A DNA stretch of 64,000 nucleotides. Origin: Paenibacillus tarimensis. Lineage in GTDB: Bacteria > Bacillota > Bacilli > Paenibacillales > Paenibacillaceae. Both the position numbers and the translations under genes were made by a program. Each line of letters begins with the position of its first letter. Position 1 is the stretch's first letter. The notes below the pieces were generated by a model. It did not search any database. It was not told where the DNA came from and saw only the letters and a program-made list of their open reading frames with translations. This document shows, in pieces, positions 27,743 through 36,475 of this stretch. The stretch spans positions 310,001 to 374,000 of the forward strand of contig NZ_JAKGAO010000011.1 in the NCBI RefSeq assembly GCF_021532315.1. The letters are read 5' to 3'.

Positions 27743-28803
27743 TTGGCCGTCTGCTTGATCTGCTTGCTCCGCAGCTGGCCGCAGGCCGCATCAATATCTG
27801 CTCCATGCTCCAGACGGACGCTGACATTGATGCCCTGCTTCTTCAAGACATCATAGAACGCACGAACCGCTTCCTGCTCGCTCCGCTGATATTGGCTGTG
27901 CTCATCTACCGGATTGTAGGGGATCAGGTTAACGGCTGCCAGCTGCTTCCGGTCCCCGATCAGCCCAGCGAGCTCAAGCGCATGCTCCGGCTTGTCGTTG
28001 ACATCCTTAAGCAGGATATATTCCAGCACGATCCGCCTGTTCGTCTTCTCCAGATAATAATCAATGGCTTCCATGAGCTTGGCAATTGGTATCGCCTTGT
28101 TGATCTTCATAATCCGGGTGCGCAGCTCATCATTGGGCGCATGCAGGGAAACGGCGAGATTCACATTCAGATCGCTGTCGGCGAACTCACGGATTTTCCC
28201 CGCCAGGCCGCTCGTCGACACCGTAATATGTCTGGGACCGATTGCAAGTCCCTTGTGATCCTTAATGATTCGCAGGAAATTCCCCATGTTCTCATAGTTG
28301 TCGAACGGTTCTCCGATTCCCATCACGACAACGTTGCTCACACGCTCATCCTTGCCCGCACGGTCCAGATGAAGCTGGACCTTCATGATTTGCCCAACAA
28401 TCTCGCCTGCCGTCAGATCACGGCTCTTGGCCAGCAGACCGCTGGCGCAGAAGCTGCAGCCAATATTGCACCCCACCTGTGTCGTGACACAGACGGACAG
28501 CCCGAACTTATGGCGCATCATAACCGTTTCAATTAGATTCCCGTCCTGCAGCCTGAACAGGAACTTGACGGTTCCATCCGCCGATTCCTGCTTAATATGC
28601 TGTTCCAGCGTCTCAATGGCAAAATGTCCGGCAAGCAGTTCCCTGCAAGCCGGATTCATCTCTGTCATCGCTGCAAACTCCGTCACGCGCTGGCGGTACA
28701 GGGCATCCCACACCTGGGCGGCACGGGATCTCTTCTGCCCATGTTCCTCCAGCCAATCTCCCATCTGCTCCAGTGTTAACCCATATATCGAATCGTTCTT
28801 CAT
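27739..28803 (-). CDS. rlmN: RlmN-type 23S rRNA A2503 methyltransferase
   Basis: 354 residues, radical-SAM enzyme. Cluster cysteines C112, C116 and C119 ([11 protein letters not shown]), methyl-carrying/resolving C341 in [10 protein letters not shown] and C105 upstream. [16 protein letters not shown] and [10 protein letters not shown] match RlmN, which adds C2-methyl to A2503 of 23S rRNA and to some tRNAs. The GEPFDN and ISTSG-type segments resemble B. subtilis RlmN more than Cfr (which has GMGEALAN). A second copy elsewhere is possible. GAGAGGA precedes the ATG. Downstream of greA by 54 bp. Confidence 0.88.
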   Translation of the reverse strand: MKNDSIYGLTLEQMGDWLEEHGQKRSRAAQVWDALYRQRVTEFAAMTEMNPACRELLAGHFAIETLEQHIKQESADGTVKFLFRLQDGNLIETVMMRHKFGLSVCVTTQVGCNIGCSFCASGLLAKSRDLTAGEIVGQIMKVQLHLDRAGKDERVSNVVVMGIGEPFDNYENMGNFLRIIKDHKGLAIGPRHITVSTSGLAGKIREFADSDLNVNLAVSLHAPNDELRTRIMKINKAIPIAKLMEAIDYYLEKTNRRIVLEYILLKDVNDKPEHALELAGLIGDRKQLAAVNLIPYNPVDEHSQYQRSEQEAVRAFYDVLKKQGINVSVRLEHGADIDAACGQLRSKQIKQTAN

Positions 28804-28857
28804 TATATCCTCTCTTCTGTCCGGTTCAATCTCCTGAGGAAAGTGTCCGGGGTTCTG

Positions 28858-29328
28858 CTAGCCCTTGATCTCCAGCAGCTTGTATTCAATGACGCCGACC
28901 GGCGCATTAACGCTAACCTTGTCCCCGACCTTCTTGCCACGCAGTTCCTTGCCGAGCGGACTCTCGTAGGAGATGCGGTTATCCGCCACATTCGCTTCCG
29001 CCGGGCCTACCAGAGTATATTCAATCTTCTCGTCGAACTCGATGTCATGAAGAACGACTACCGACCCTACTCCGACGACTTCCTTGCCAGTACTCTCCAC
29101 AACCTTGGCTGTACGAAGCATGCGCTCCAGCGTAAGAATTCGCGTCTCCATGAACGCCTGATCATCCTTGGCTGAGTGGTATTCACTGTTCTCCTTCAGA
29201 TCACCGTAGCTGATCGCCGTCTTCAGACGTTCGGCCAGCTCTTTGCGCCTGGGGCCCTTGAGCTCTTCGAGCTCCTCTTCAATCTTGGCAAGCCCCTCCG
29301 GGGTTAATATCGTCTCATTGCCTTCCAT
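28858..29328 (-). CDS. greA: Transcription elongation factor GreA
   Basis: 156 residues, the standard length. N-terminal coiled coil with the tip GDLKENSEYHSAKDDQAF, whose acidic residues enter the RNA polymerase secondary channel and stimulate transcript cleavage, and a C-terminal FKBP-like domain (ISYESPLGKELRGKKVGD). CAGGAGTGG precedes the ATG. Followed on the same strand by rlmN. Confidence 0.96.
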   Translation of the reverse strand: MEGNETILTPEGLAKIEEELEELKGPRRKELAERLKTAISYGDLKENSEYHSAKDDQAFMETRILTLERMLRTAKVVESTGKEVVGVGSVVVLHDIEFDEKIEYTLVGPAEANVADNRISYESPLGKELRGKKVGDKVSVNAPVGVIEYKLLEIKG

Positions 29329-29544
29329 CTGTTCCCACTCCTGTCTTATTACTGTACTTGTAGTATAACCGATTTAAAGGGCGGAACTATTCATTTATAC
29401 CACGGAATTGTAATAAAATGCACACCCCCGGCAAAATAAGTCCAACCATATCTGTCGGGATTGAATTGACGCTCACCAGAATGCGTAGTATCATTTCTTG
29501 GATGGCCTTACCATCATACTATATTAAAGGCGGTGTGACATCCT

Positions 29545-29928
29545 GTGAACACCAAGATATCGGTCATCAGCCTTTACTTGGTCATCATTTATTGGCTGTC
29601 CATGCACGTGCCGATGCTAAAACCACTATTCTATCCGACGCTCGGAACCTTAAGCTATGTACTCGCTACGCGCCAGCTAACCATCCGGGAGTCGGCGTCG
29701 ATTATGACAGGCGCGGTCGCAGCATCGCTGCTCGGGACCGGCTTTCACTACTGGCTGCCGGAGACGGTTGCTATACTTGCAACGTTCCTGCTCAGCGTGC
29801 TCATGATTCAGCGCTTCCGCCTTAACGCGCCGCCGATTCTGGCTATAGCCTTGATTTCGTATTTTGCACCGCCGACTCTGCGTGCCCCCTTTTCCCTTAC
29901 CATTAACCTCCCGTCATCCAACCCTTAA
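29545..29928 (+). CDS. Small integral membrane protein, HPP-like pattern
   Basis: 127 residues, four hydrophobic segments. Start GTG 29545 with AAAGGCGGTG upstream. The order of segments (YPTLGTLSYVLATR, then ASIMTGAVAASLLGTGFHYW, then a helix, then LNAPPILAIALISYF) recalls HPP-family membrane proteins, but the HPP motif itself is not exact and the protein is short. Call it a conserved-looking membrane protein of unknown role. Confidence 0.7.
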   Translation: MNTKISVISLYLVIIYWLSMHVPMLKPLFYPTLGTLSYVLATRQLTIRESASIMTGAVAASLLGTGFHYWLPETVAILATFLLSVLMIQRFRLNAPPILAIALISYFAPPTLRAPFSLTINLPSSNP

Positions 29929-29950
29929 CTGAATTTACAATTAAGTCATA

Positions 29951-29984
29951 AAAAAAGGCGTCATCCCTCTTCGGAATAACGCCT
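29951..29984 (-). terminator. Terminator of the 74-residue protein gene
   Basis: On the minus strand AGGCGT..ATTCCGAAGAGGGAT..ACGCCT is followed by seven Ts. It lies just after the stop at 29992. Confidence 0.8.
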
Positions 29985-29991
29985 CGTCGTC

Positions 29992-30216
29992 TTATTCATA
30001 CTTCTGCAGCTCTTCCTGCAGCTGCTTGGAACGCTTCGCATTCCCCTCCGCAAAGTTGTACAGCCGGGTCTTCAGCTCATCATCATGGTGAACCCGCTCA
30101 GCCAGTATGGTATAGGAACGCAGCATTTCTGTCTCATCCTCCAGGTACTGCTCCAAAAGAGCCTTCGTCTCTTGAGGCGTCACGCCGCATTCCTGTCCGT
30201 TCTGATCACAATCCAT
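29992..30216 (-). CDS. Small helical protein, unrecognised
   Basis: 74 residues from ATG 30216, chosen because AGGAGG precedes it; the ORF could be drawn to 30363 but that part lacks a ribosome site and overlaps another gene. Starts MDCDQNGQECGV (two Cys), then two long amphipathic helices with E/H residues (LLEQYLEDETEML, AERVHHDDELKTRLYN) that resemble a half-ferritin-like or DUF-type helical hairpin. Function unknown. Confidence 0.7.
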   Translation of the reverse strand: MDCDQNGQECGVTPQETKALLEQYLEDETEMLRSYTILAERVHHDDELKTRLYNFAEGNAKRSKQLQEELQKYE

Positions 30217-30328
30217 ATAGCCTCCTGTCCGGGATTTCCCTGTGTGTACGATATCATCCCCTGCTTTACCTATATTGGTCAACGTCTCCATGTTGTATAC
30301 CGCAGGTACAGGCTTGAAGGCTGCTTCA

Positions 30329-30622
30329 TTACACCAGGACACCTGGATCATGATAAACAGCATAGTTAACGCTCTCTGTGCATAAATCGTCTAGGCGTAT
30401 TAGAGCTTGTTCCAGTAGAGCCCCATCTTCTTCCCTTATATCCCGTTCTATTAAAATCATATGAAAGTACTGAATTAGCAGCTCAGCGATCTTTGTCAGG
30501 TGCCTTGTTCCTTTTACCAGCTCGGTTATTTCCGCCAGGAAGAATTGTAGTTGGGTATTATCACCCTCACCATTAAACCTGTCCTTAAACACTCTCAAAA
30601 AGAAATCAAAGCCAAATCCCAT
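30329..30622 (-). CDS. Hypothetical protein, unrecognised
   Basis: 97 residues, ATG preceded by AGAGGAG. Mostly helical, starting MGFGFDFFLRVFKDRFNGEGD. No family recognised. It sits 47 bp after another small gene on the same strand. Nothing in its neighbourhood gives a role. Confidence 0.65.
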   Translation of the reverse strand: MGFGFDFFLRVFKDRFNGEGDNTQLQFFLAEITELVKGTRHLTKIAELLIQYFHMILIERDIREEDGALLEQALIRLDDLCTESVNYAVYHDPGVLV

Positions 30623-30669
30623 GAATCCACTCCTCTTATACGTTAGGCCAGTGTCCTCTGTTAGGGGAT

Positions 30670-30918
30670 CTAACCCAGATACAGAACCTCACCACTATCC
30701 TTCTTTGCGCGAATGGTGATTTTCCCAAGGCATTGCTCTGGATGAGCGTAGCCACCTTCTGCTTCATTGAATAAAGCAGCTAGTATGGACTCCATCTCGG
30801 CTAATGTAGTGTCTTTGGGAAGGTTGTGCACACGCATTAATTCCGTGCTGTTATAAGCATCTTCCGTTCCATCGACTTCAACTTTACCAAATGCTCTGAC
30901 TTCAAATTCTATCTTCAT
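30670..30918 (-). CDS. Hypothetical protein, unrecognised
   Basis: 82 residues, ATG preceded by GAGGAGATGG. Alternating charged strands (MKIEFEVRAFGKVEVDG) then an acidic helix and a final strand ITIRAKKDSGEVLYLG suggest a small alpha/beta fold. No family recognised. May be co-transcribed with the 97-residue protein gene that follows. Confidence 0.65.
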   Translation of the reverse strand: MKIEFEVRAFGKVEVDGTEDAYNSTELMRVHNLPKDTTLAEMESILAALFNEAEGGYAHPEQCLGKITIRAKKDSGEVLYLG

Positions 30919-31039
30919 TATTCCATCTCCTCACCTACTAAAATATTCGCTGTTAACGGAAGCAGAATGCCCAATTATTCCAGTTTATGTTAACATAAAC
31001 CCTAGCACATATGCACCGGTGAAGCCATACCAATGTCAA

Positions 31040-31064
31040 AAGGACAGCCCTTGATGGACTGTCC
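31040..31064 (-). terminator. Terminator of the ECF-PHP transcript
   Basis: AGGACAG and CTGTCCT flank an inner CC/GG stem; on the minus strand the stem is followed by TTTT. It lies 35 bp beyond the PHP gene stop. Confidence 0.7.
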
Positions 31065-31098
31065 TAGTTAACTCTTAACTACCTCCACATGTAACGTC

Positions 31099-31860
31099 CT
31101 ACTCCGCCACCTGCATCTCTTTCTTCAGCAGCTTCTTCAGCTGAGCCGCGGACTTGACCTTCACATCCAGGCACGGGGAAATGCTGATCTTATAGTGGCC
31201 GCCCAATATCGCCTGCCTCAGGTCATCTACGGTATGGCACGCTTCGGTCAGCTCATTCACAATGCAGCCGTACTGCAGATGCTGGTGGGTGTCGCTGCCG
31301 CCCACCACAGGCTTGCCGAGCCTCGCCGCAAAATCATAGACCCGCTTGCTGTATGCTTCCACGCCCTGCGCATGCAGATCCTTGCCGTTCAGATCGAAGG
31401 CATCCAGCCTGCGCAGCTCTTCCTCAGGGAGATGATGCAGCGGCGTACCCTCACGAAACGGATGCGCTCCGATTTTCAGCACATTATACTGCTCTGCCAA
31501 GTCCAGAAGCCCCCGGAACGGGATAAAAGCGCCCTCCTCCGTATGGCCGCTCAGCCTTGAGCGCATCGCAGCGATATCCGCCCGGTCCCCGATGATCAGA
31601 ATATGGCCAGTCTCCTGAATATCGACCTCGATACCGGGAAACAGCCGCACGCCTTCGACCTCGTAATAACCGTAACGATAGGGATAATGCCGGTCCAGCG
31701 TCTCGTAAATCTCTTCAAATACCAGCGTATTGAAATGCTCGGTTATCGCCAGGGCGTCCAACCCGTTCGCCTTCGCCTCACAAATCATTTCCTCGAAATA
31801 GTTCCGGTCAAACCGTGTTTTCTTCGACAGCTTAATATGGGTGTGAAAATCAATAATCAT
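31099..31860 (-). CDS. PHP-domain metal-dependent hydrolase
   Basis: 253 residues. PHP metal ligands are visible: DFHTHIK at the start, AITEHFN, the GxEVDIxETGHILI-type strand, AHPF and GSDTHQH near the C-terminus. Such proteins are phosphoesterases or phosphatases using two or three metals. Start ATG 31860 follows AAGGAG; the longer ORF adds 12 residues. It is the last gene after the ECF transporter S-A-T set, separated from T by 73 bp, so it may process the imported compound. Substrate unknown. Confidence 0.88.
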   Translation of the reverse strand: MIIDFHTHIKLSKKTRFDRNYFEEMICEAKANGLDALAITEHFNTLVFEEIYETLDRHYPYRYGYYEVEGVRLFPGIEVDIQETGHILIIGDRADIAAMRSRLSGHTEEGAFIPFRGLLDLAEQYNVLKIGAHPFREGTPLHHLPEEELRRLDAFDLNGKDLHAQGVEAYSKRVYDFAARLGKPVVGGSDTHQHLQYGCIVNELTEACHTVDDLRQAILGGHYKISISPCLDVKVKSAAQLKKLLKKEMQVAE

Positions 31861-31933
31861 GGCAGTCTCCTTGTTCTCTAAGTGAAGTAAACTCAAATCC
31901 GATCAGTTTCAGAGGCATGCTATGCTCCCGTTA

Positions 31934-32743
31934 TCAGGTCAGGCTGAACAGCAGCACAACATATAAGGCCGATATGGCCAGAAACAGATAATCCCTTCCC
32001 TGCATGCGCAGATGAGCCAGCTTGATCCTGCGGACCTCCGCATCGTAACCGGCATACGAGAAGCCCTTGGTCTCCAGTGCCTCTACCGTTGTACGGGCCC
32101 GCTTAGCCATGCTGAGCAGCAGCGGGTAGAACGAGAGCACCGCGATTTTGACAAAGTAGATGACACTCCGCCAGTACAAGATGCCATGCTTCTCCGGCGC
32201 CTTGCCCCTCAGACGGAACGATAAGAAGATATGATGATATTCATCCAGCAGGTTCGGCAGCATCCGGTAGCCGTAGGCGATGCCGAAGGACACCTTGGCC
32301 GGAGCGCCAATCTTGAGGAGGCCGTCGCTCAGCTTCTCGGGGTCCATCGCGCAGAAGGCCGTCACACTCGCCAGTGAAATAACGGACAGCTTGAGCGTCA
32401 GCACAGCGAGCGGCATGATCGTGTCCCAGTTGCCGCCGAAGAACCACGATGCCACCAGCATGTAACCCGCTTGGCTGAGCAGGCCCATACAGAGGATGGC
32501 GATAATAAGCGGGCTGATCCGCGACATGACCGTCGTGATGACCATGAAGACGAACATGCCGAGCAGGACCGGCTCCTGATGAATGAACCACGGCGCAATG
32601 CCGAAGAACAGATACCAGATGAACAGCGTCCGGGGATCCAGTCTGGCAAGCAGCGTGTCCGCGTTGCCATAAGCGGTGTTCAGCAGCTCAATCTTGATCT
32701 GCTCCACCGAGATTTTATCCAATAGCTTGCGCACCTGCTCCAT
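31934..32743 (-). CDS. ECF transporter T component (EcfT)
   Basis: 269 residues. About five to six membrane segments and the two coupling-helix signatures of EcfT: LRGKAPEK (first A-R-G-like motif) and RARTTVEALETKGF (second). It links the S component to the ATPase. The ATG lies inside the 3' end of the ATPase gene (29-base overlap) with GAGGGGGTGG before it. Confidence 0.92.
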   Translation of the reverse strand: MEQVRKLLDKISVEQIKIELLNTAYGNADTLLARLDPRTLFIWYLFFGIAPWFIHQEPVLLGMFVFMVITTVMSRISPLIIAILCMGLLSQAGYMLVASWFFGGNWDTIMPLAVLTLKLSVISLASVTAFCAMDPEKLSDGLLKIGAPAKVSFGIAYGYRMLPNLLDEYHHIFLSFRLRGKAPEKHGILYWRSVIYFVKIAVLSFYPLLLSMAKRARTTVEALETKGFSYAGYDAEVRRIKLAHLRMQGRDYLFLAISALYVVLLFSLT

Positions 32744-34466
32744 TCACGGCCACCCCCTCTTCCTGGCCCGCTCTGCAGCGGGCTGCAAATTCCTCTACCG
32801 TATAACAGAGCGGCTGCATGCCCATCCGCCTGCTGAGCTCCACGATCTGCGGGGCGGTCAGGCCCGCCTGCGCAAGCAGATACGGGTCTCCGAATACGCT
32901 CTCGCGCGTCCCGTCATGGATGACCTGCCCCTCATGCATCACGATGATCCGGCTCGCCCACTCGGCCACCAGCTGCATGTCATGCGTAGCAATGATAACC
33001 GTGTCCACATGCCGTCTTACTTCCGTCAGCATGCTGACGATGTCCTTGCGGGTGGCAATATCCAGGCTGGCGGTTGGCTCATCCAGCAGAATAATCGACG
33101 GGTCCATCGCCACCCCGATCGCAAGCGACGCCCTCCTCTGCTGCCCGCCGCTCAGCAGCCGCCCGTCCCGCTCCTGCAGCCCTGTCAGGTTGAAGCTCGC
33201 CAGAATACGGTCCACCTTCTCCTGATAGTTCTCTACCTTCCGGGCCTTCAGGAAAAATTCCACATCCTTGCGGATCGAGTCCTCAATGAACATATCTTCC
33301 GGGTTCTGATAAATGTAGGTGACCAGATCTGCCAGACTCTCTGGCGATGTCCTGAGCGTGTCAATCCCTTTCACGTGGACAGAGCCGCTCTCCGGCTTCG
33401 TCACACCGGTGATCAGCCGCAGCAGCGAGGATTTGCCCGCACCGTTGTTGCCAACAAGCGCCACCTGCTCACCGGGGTAGAAGGACAGCGTAACCTCGCG
33501 CAGCACCGGCTTCTTGCCACGCTCTACCGTCTTATACGAGAAAGACGCGGCCTCTGCGGTGACAACCGGCTGGTCTCTGCGAATCAGCTCAGGAACTGCA
33601 AGAACGTCCCCCGCTGCGGGGGCCTTACCCTCTACTGGGCTAAAATACAGCTCCGCCTCCTCCAGCGTGACCGGAAGCTTGCCGTGACTGCCGTGCATCC
33701 TATGAGCGGCCTGCGTCACCTGCGGCGGGAACACATCATGACGCAGCAGCTCGCCCACCTGATTCAGCGCCTCGTGCACCGGCTTCTTCCAGACGAGACG
33801 CCCGCCAGCCATCAGGACCACATGCTTACAGTAATCCGCAACAAACTCGGTATGATGCTCGATAACAATAATGGTCATCCCGTGCTGCTCGTTGAAGCGC
33901 TGGAGCAGCTCATAGATCTCTCTGGCATGGCAGGGGTCAAGCTGTGCGATAGGCTCGTCTACAATAAGAATGTCCGGTCCGAGTGATACGGCTCCCGCCA
34001 AGGCGAGCAGATGCTTCTGGCCGCCGCTCAGCTGCCAGATGAACTCCCGGGGACTCGCATCCAGTCCTACCATCGCCAGTGCCTGCATGCCGCGTTCCTT
34101 GTAATCGCGCATCCCGTAATTAAGCGGGACGAAGCTTGCATCATCCAGCACAGTCGGACGAACCAGCTGGTTCTCGAAGTCCTGGTAGACATATCCCACA
34201 TGACGCGATAGCTCGGATACGGAATGCTCGCCGGTACGAAGGCCGGCTATCGTCACCTCGCCAGCGTAATCCCCGGTATAAAAGTGCGGAATCAAGCCGT
34301 TCATTGTCTTGCAGAGGGTCGATTTGGCACTGCCGTTGCCGCCAATGATGGCCACGAAATCTCCCTTGTCGATCGACAGCGACACATTGCGGAGTGCAGG
34401 CTCCTCTGCACCCGGATAGGTGAATGTCAGATCATTGATGCGGATGACAGCCTGCTGTTCATCCAT
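32715..34466 (-). CDS. ECF transporter double ATPase
   Basis: 583 residues with two fused ABC domains. Domain 1: P-loop GGNGSAKST (42-50), signature LSGGQKHLLALAGA, Walker B ILIVDEP. Domain 2: P-loop GNNGAGKSS, signature LSGGQQRRASLAIG, Walker B IILLDEPTASLD. The first P-loop has Ala where Gly normally precedes the Lys. It powers uptake through the T and S components. It overlaps the S gene by 8 bases and the T gene by 29, so all are translationally coupled. Confidence 0.93.
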   Translation of the reverse strand: MDEQQAVIRINDLTFTYPGAEEPALRNVSLSIDKGDFVAIIGGNGSAKSTLCKTMNGLIPHFYTGDYAGEVTIAGLRTGEHSVSELSRHVGYVYQDFENQLVRPTVLDDASFVPLNYGMRDYKERGMQALAMVGLDASPREFIWQLSGGQKHLLALAGAVSLGPDILIVDEPIAQLDPCHAREIYELLQRFNEQHGMTIIVIEHHTEFVADYCKHVVLMAGGRLVWKKPVHEALNQVGELLRHDVFPPQVTQAAHRMHGSHGKLPVTLEEAELYFSPVEGKAPAAGDVLAVPELIRRDQPVVTAEAASFSYKTVERGKKPVLREVTLSFYPGEQVALVGNNGAGKSSLLRLITGVTKPESGSVHVKGIDTLRTSPESLADLVTYIYQNPEDMFIEDSIRKDVEFFLKARKVENYQEKVDRILASFNLTGLQERDGRLLSGGQQRRASLAIGVAMDPSIILLDEPTASLDIATRKDIVSMLTEVRRHVDTVIIATHDMQLVAEWASRIIVMHEGQVIHDGTRESVFGDPYLLAQAGLTAPQIVELSRRMGMQPLCYTVEEFAARCRAGQEEGVAVNGAGAQAIG

Positions 34467-35343
34467 GGCTGACGCCTTTCCCGCCTGCGTTTCGTCTGCG
34501 GCTTACCATTACCAGGATAGTGACCAGAGCCACCAGTGCTGCGGCCCCGATGCTGATCCAGATGAACCAATCGCCATAAGTGTCAACGAAGTCGGCATCC
34601 CATTCAATGAGAGCCATATCCGACTCGGCCATAAATTCCGCGATCAAGGCTGCGCAGGCCGCCACGATGGACAGCACAATAACGCGCGGGCCAAGAATCT
34701 GGCCGAGGGAGTACCGGATCTTATTGTCGCGAGGCTTCATGCCGAGCAGGGGTTCGATTTTCCCGTAGAGTCTTGGAACCAGATACATGGTCGGCAGGAG
34801 CGCGAACAGAATGCCGGAGAACAGGACATCGTTCAGGAACGACACGCCCTCAATGACAACCACACTTTCCGCAAGTCCAGGTACAGCCTCCAGCTCCTCG
34901 ATTCCGACCCATACCTTGCCGATATCGACCATGGAGCTGATCATCTGATGAATGGCTACACCGGTTATGGCGGCTATTCCGACCTGGCGTCTGTTCTTCG
35001 GGTCCCGCACAAGCGAGCCTGCGATGAACATCGCGAGTGAGAATGCGAGGAATTTCTCCAATTCACCCAGCCCGCCGAACTGTCCCAGCATGATTTCGCC
35101 GAAGATCACCTCACCCAGCGAAGCTCCGATTGCCGCGTACAGCGGATGGAACAGAATGCACAGAGTCAGCGGGATAAAGGCGAAGTACTCCACCGAAAGT
35201 TCAATGGAGCCGAACCGGAACGCGGGGATCAGCTCGGTTATCATGTTCGACAACCCGTATAGTGACATGGATAAAATAAAAACCATCATCTTCTGTGATT
35301 GGGTAAGCACATACCTCTGCTTCATGAGCGACATTTCTTCCAT
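34459..35343 (-). CDS. ECF transporter S component (substrate-binding, substrate unknown)
   Basis: 294 residues, larger than vitamin-type S components. About six membrane segments in the first 200 residues (FGSIELSVEYFAFIPLTLCILF, HPLYAAIGASLGEVIFGEIMLGQFGG), a soluble loop, and one or two more segments before a basic tail. First gene of the ECF operon. Two close ATGs exist; GGGGGGA is better spaced for the second (35334). No riboswitch is visible upstream, so the substrate cannot be inferred that way. Confidence 0.85.
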   Translation of the reverse strand: MEEMSLMKQRYVLTQSQKMMVFILSMSLYGLSNMITELIPAFRFGSIELSVEYFAFIPLTLCILFHPLYAAIGASLGEVIFGEIMLGQFGGLGELEKFLAFSLAMFIAGSLVRDPKNRRQVGIAAITGVAIHQMISSMVDIGKVWVGIEELEAVPGLAESVVVIEGVSFLNDVLFSGILFALLPTMYLVPRLYGKIEPLLGMKPRDNKIRYSLGQILGPRVIVLSIVAACAALIAEFMAESDMALIEWDADFVDTYGDWFIWISIGAAALVALVTILVMVSRRRNAGGKGVSHG

Positions 35344-35545
35344 TCCCCCCTGGGCTAATTTAACCTCAGTATAGGAACCGTTTATTAACGGGGGATATGC
35401 GTGATGTTAGTGTTTTGTTAATATTTTTACATATACTATTACTATGTAATTTTATTTACACACTTTGCTGCAGCCGGTTTGCCCTTGCTGTTTAGCCCGT
35501 GATAGACTAGCCGTATATACGATCCTGACAGGAGACTTTAATACG

Positions 35546-36376
35546 ATGACAGCGTTCAACTGGGACACCGGCAACCTATCACCGAACCAATACAAGATTG
35601 CGGACTATATTCAGAAGAATACCCAGCTGGTGCTCTTATCCACCGAGCAGGAGATAGCCGATGCGCTTGGGCTTAGCATTGCATCGGTTTCCCGCTTCTG
35701 GCGGTCAGTTGGCTATACCAACCTGAAGGACTTCAAGGCCAAGGCCAGGGAGCAGCTGGAGATTACGCCTGCGGCGAAGATGAAATCCATCATGCACAAG
35801 GTTCAAGGAGACCGTCAGCAGCATGAGCTCCTGGACATGGCTGTCTCCAATCTGGAGGAGACGATGGCGCATTTTGACTCTGGGCAGTTTGATCAGGCTG
35901 TTCATGCCTTAACCGGAGCGGAGCGGGTGTTCATCTATGGGCAGGGCCCTTCGCAGGGACTGGTTGAGCTATTGGATTACCGCATGACCCGTCTCGGGCT
36001 GGAGATGAAGCGCATGCGCAATGGCAGCGAGCTGTTCGAGGATCTGATTCATGTAACGGAACGGGACCTTGTCGTGCTGTTCTGCTTTATCCGCATGCTG
36101 CCCGAATCGAAGGTCATCTTGGAGCAGGCGAAGCAGGCCGGGTACCGGACTCTGCTGATCACCGACCGGCTGGTGTCTGATTTCACCGATCTGGCTGACT
36201 ATACCCTGTTCGCAAGCCGCGGGGAAATGTGGGAGTTCCACTCTATGGTTGCGCCAACCTTCCTGATCGAGAATCTGATCATTGCCGTCGGGATGCGCAA
36301 TCAGGAAGCCAGCCTGCGCAAGCTTGAGGAGCTGAGCCGGCTGCGAAAGCAGTATGCCGCCGATCTGCCGCGCTAG
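35546..36376 (+). CDS. RpiR-family transcriptional regulator
   Basis: 276 residues: N-terminal HTH_6 (about 5-80, DALGLSIASVSRFWRSVGYTN) and C-terminal SIS domain (about 105-235, FIYGQGPSQGLVELLDYRM) that normally binds a phosphosugar. Start ATG 35546 follows AGGAGA; the longer ORF adds 27 residues without a site. It diverges from the ECF operon across about 200 bp, so it probably controls it and itself. The SIS domain suggests the effector is a sugar phosphate. Confidence 0.9.
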   Translation: MTAFNWDTGNLSPNQYKIADYIQKNTQLVLLSTEQEIADALGLSIASVSRFWRSVGYTNLKDFKAKAREQLEITPAAKMKSIMHKVQGDRQQHELLDMAVSNLEETMAHFDSGQFDQAVHALTGAERVFIYGQGPSQGLVELLDYRMTRLGLEMKRMRNGSELFEDLIHVTERDLVVLFCFIRMLPESKVILEQAKQAGYRTLLITDRLVSDFTDLADYTLFASRGEMWEFHSMVAPTFLIENLIIAVGMRNQEASLRKLEELSRLRKQYAADLPR

Positions 36377-36415
36377 AAAAAGAGGGAGAAGATTGGCGAA
36401 TTGCAAAAAGAAAGA

Positions 36416-36439
36416 GCAGGCAAGCGGTAGCTTGTCTGC
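36416..36439. terminator. Hairpin between convergent genes
   Basis: GCAGGCAAGC-ggta-GCTTGTCTGC, a 10-bp stem with one G-U type mismatch. No strong U-run. Confidence 0.5.
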
Positions 36440-36475
36440 CCTTGTTCCTATCAGCTATGGCATGGCCTGCGGCCT

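Noticed and set aside
27739-28803. Cfr-type antibiotic resistance methyltransferase
   Set aside because: GIGEPFDN and ISTSG-like segments match RlmN; Cfr has GMGEALAN in that position.
32676-33986. 436-residue plus-strand ORF
   Set aside because: Antisense to the ECF double ATPase, whose motifs are intact; His/Arg-rich shadow composition.
35344-35545. Vitamin riboswitch upstream of the ECF operon
   Set aside because: I see no TPP, cobalamin, FMN or other known riboswitch core in this 200-bp region.
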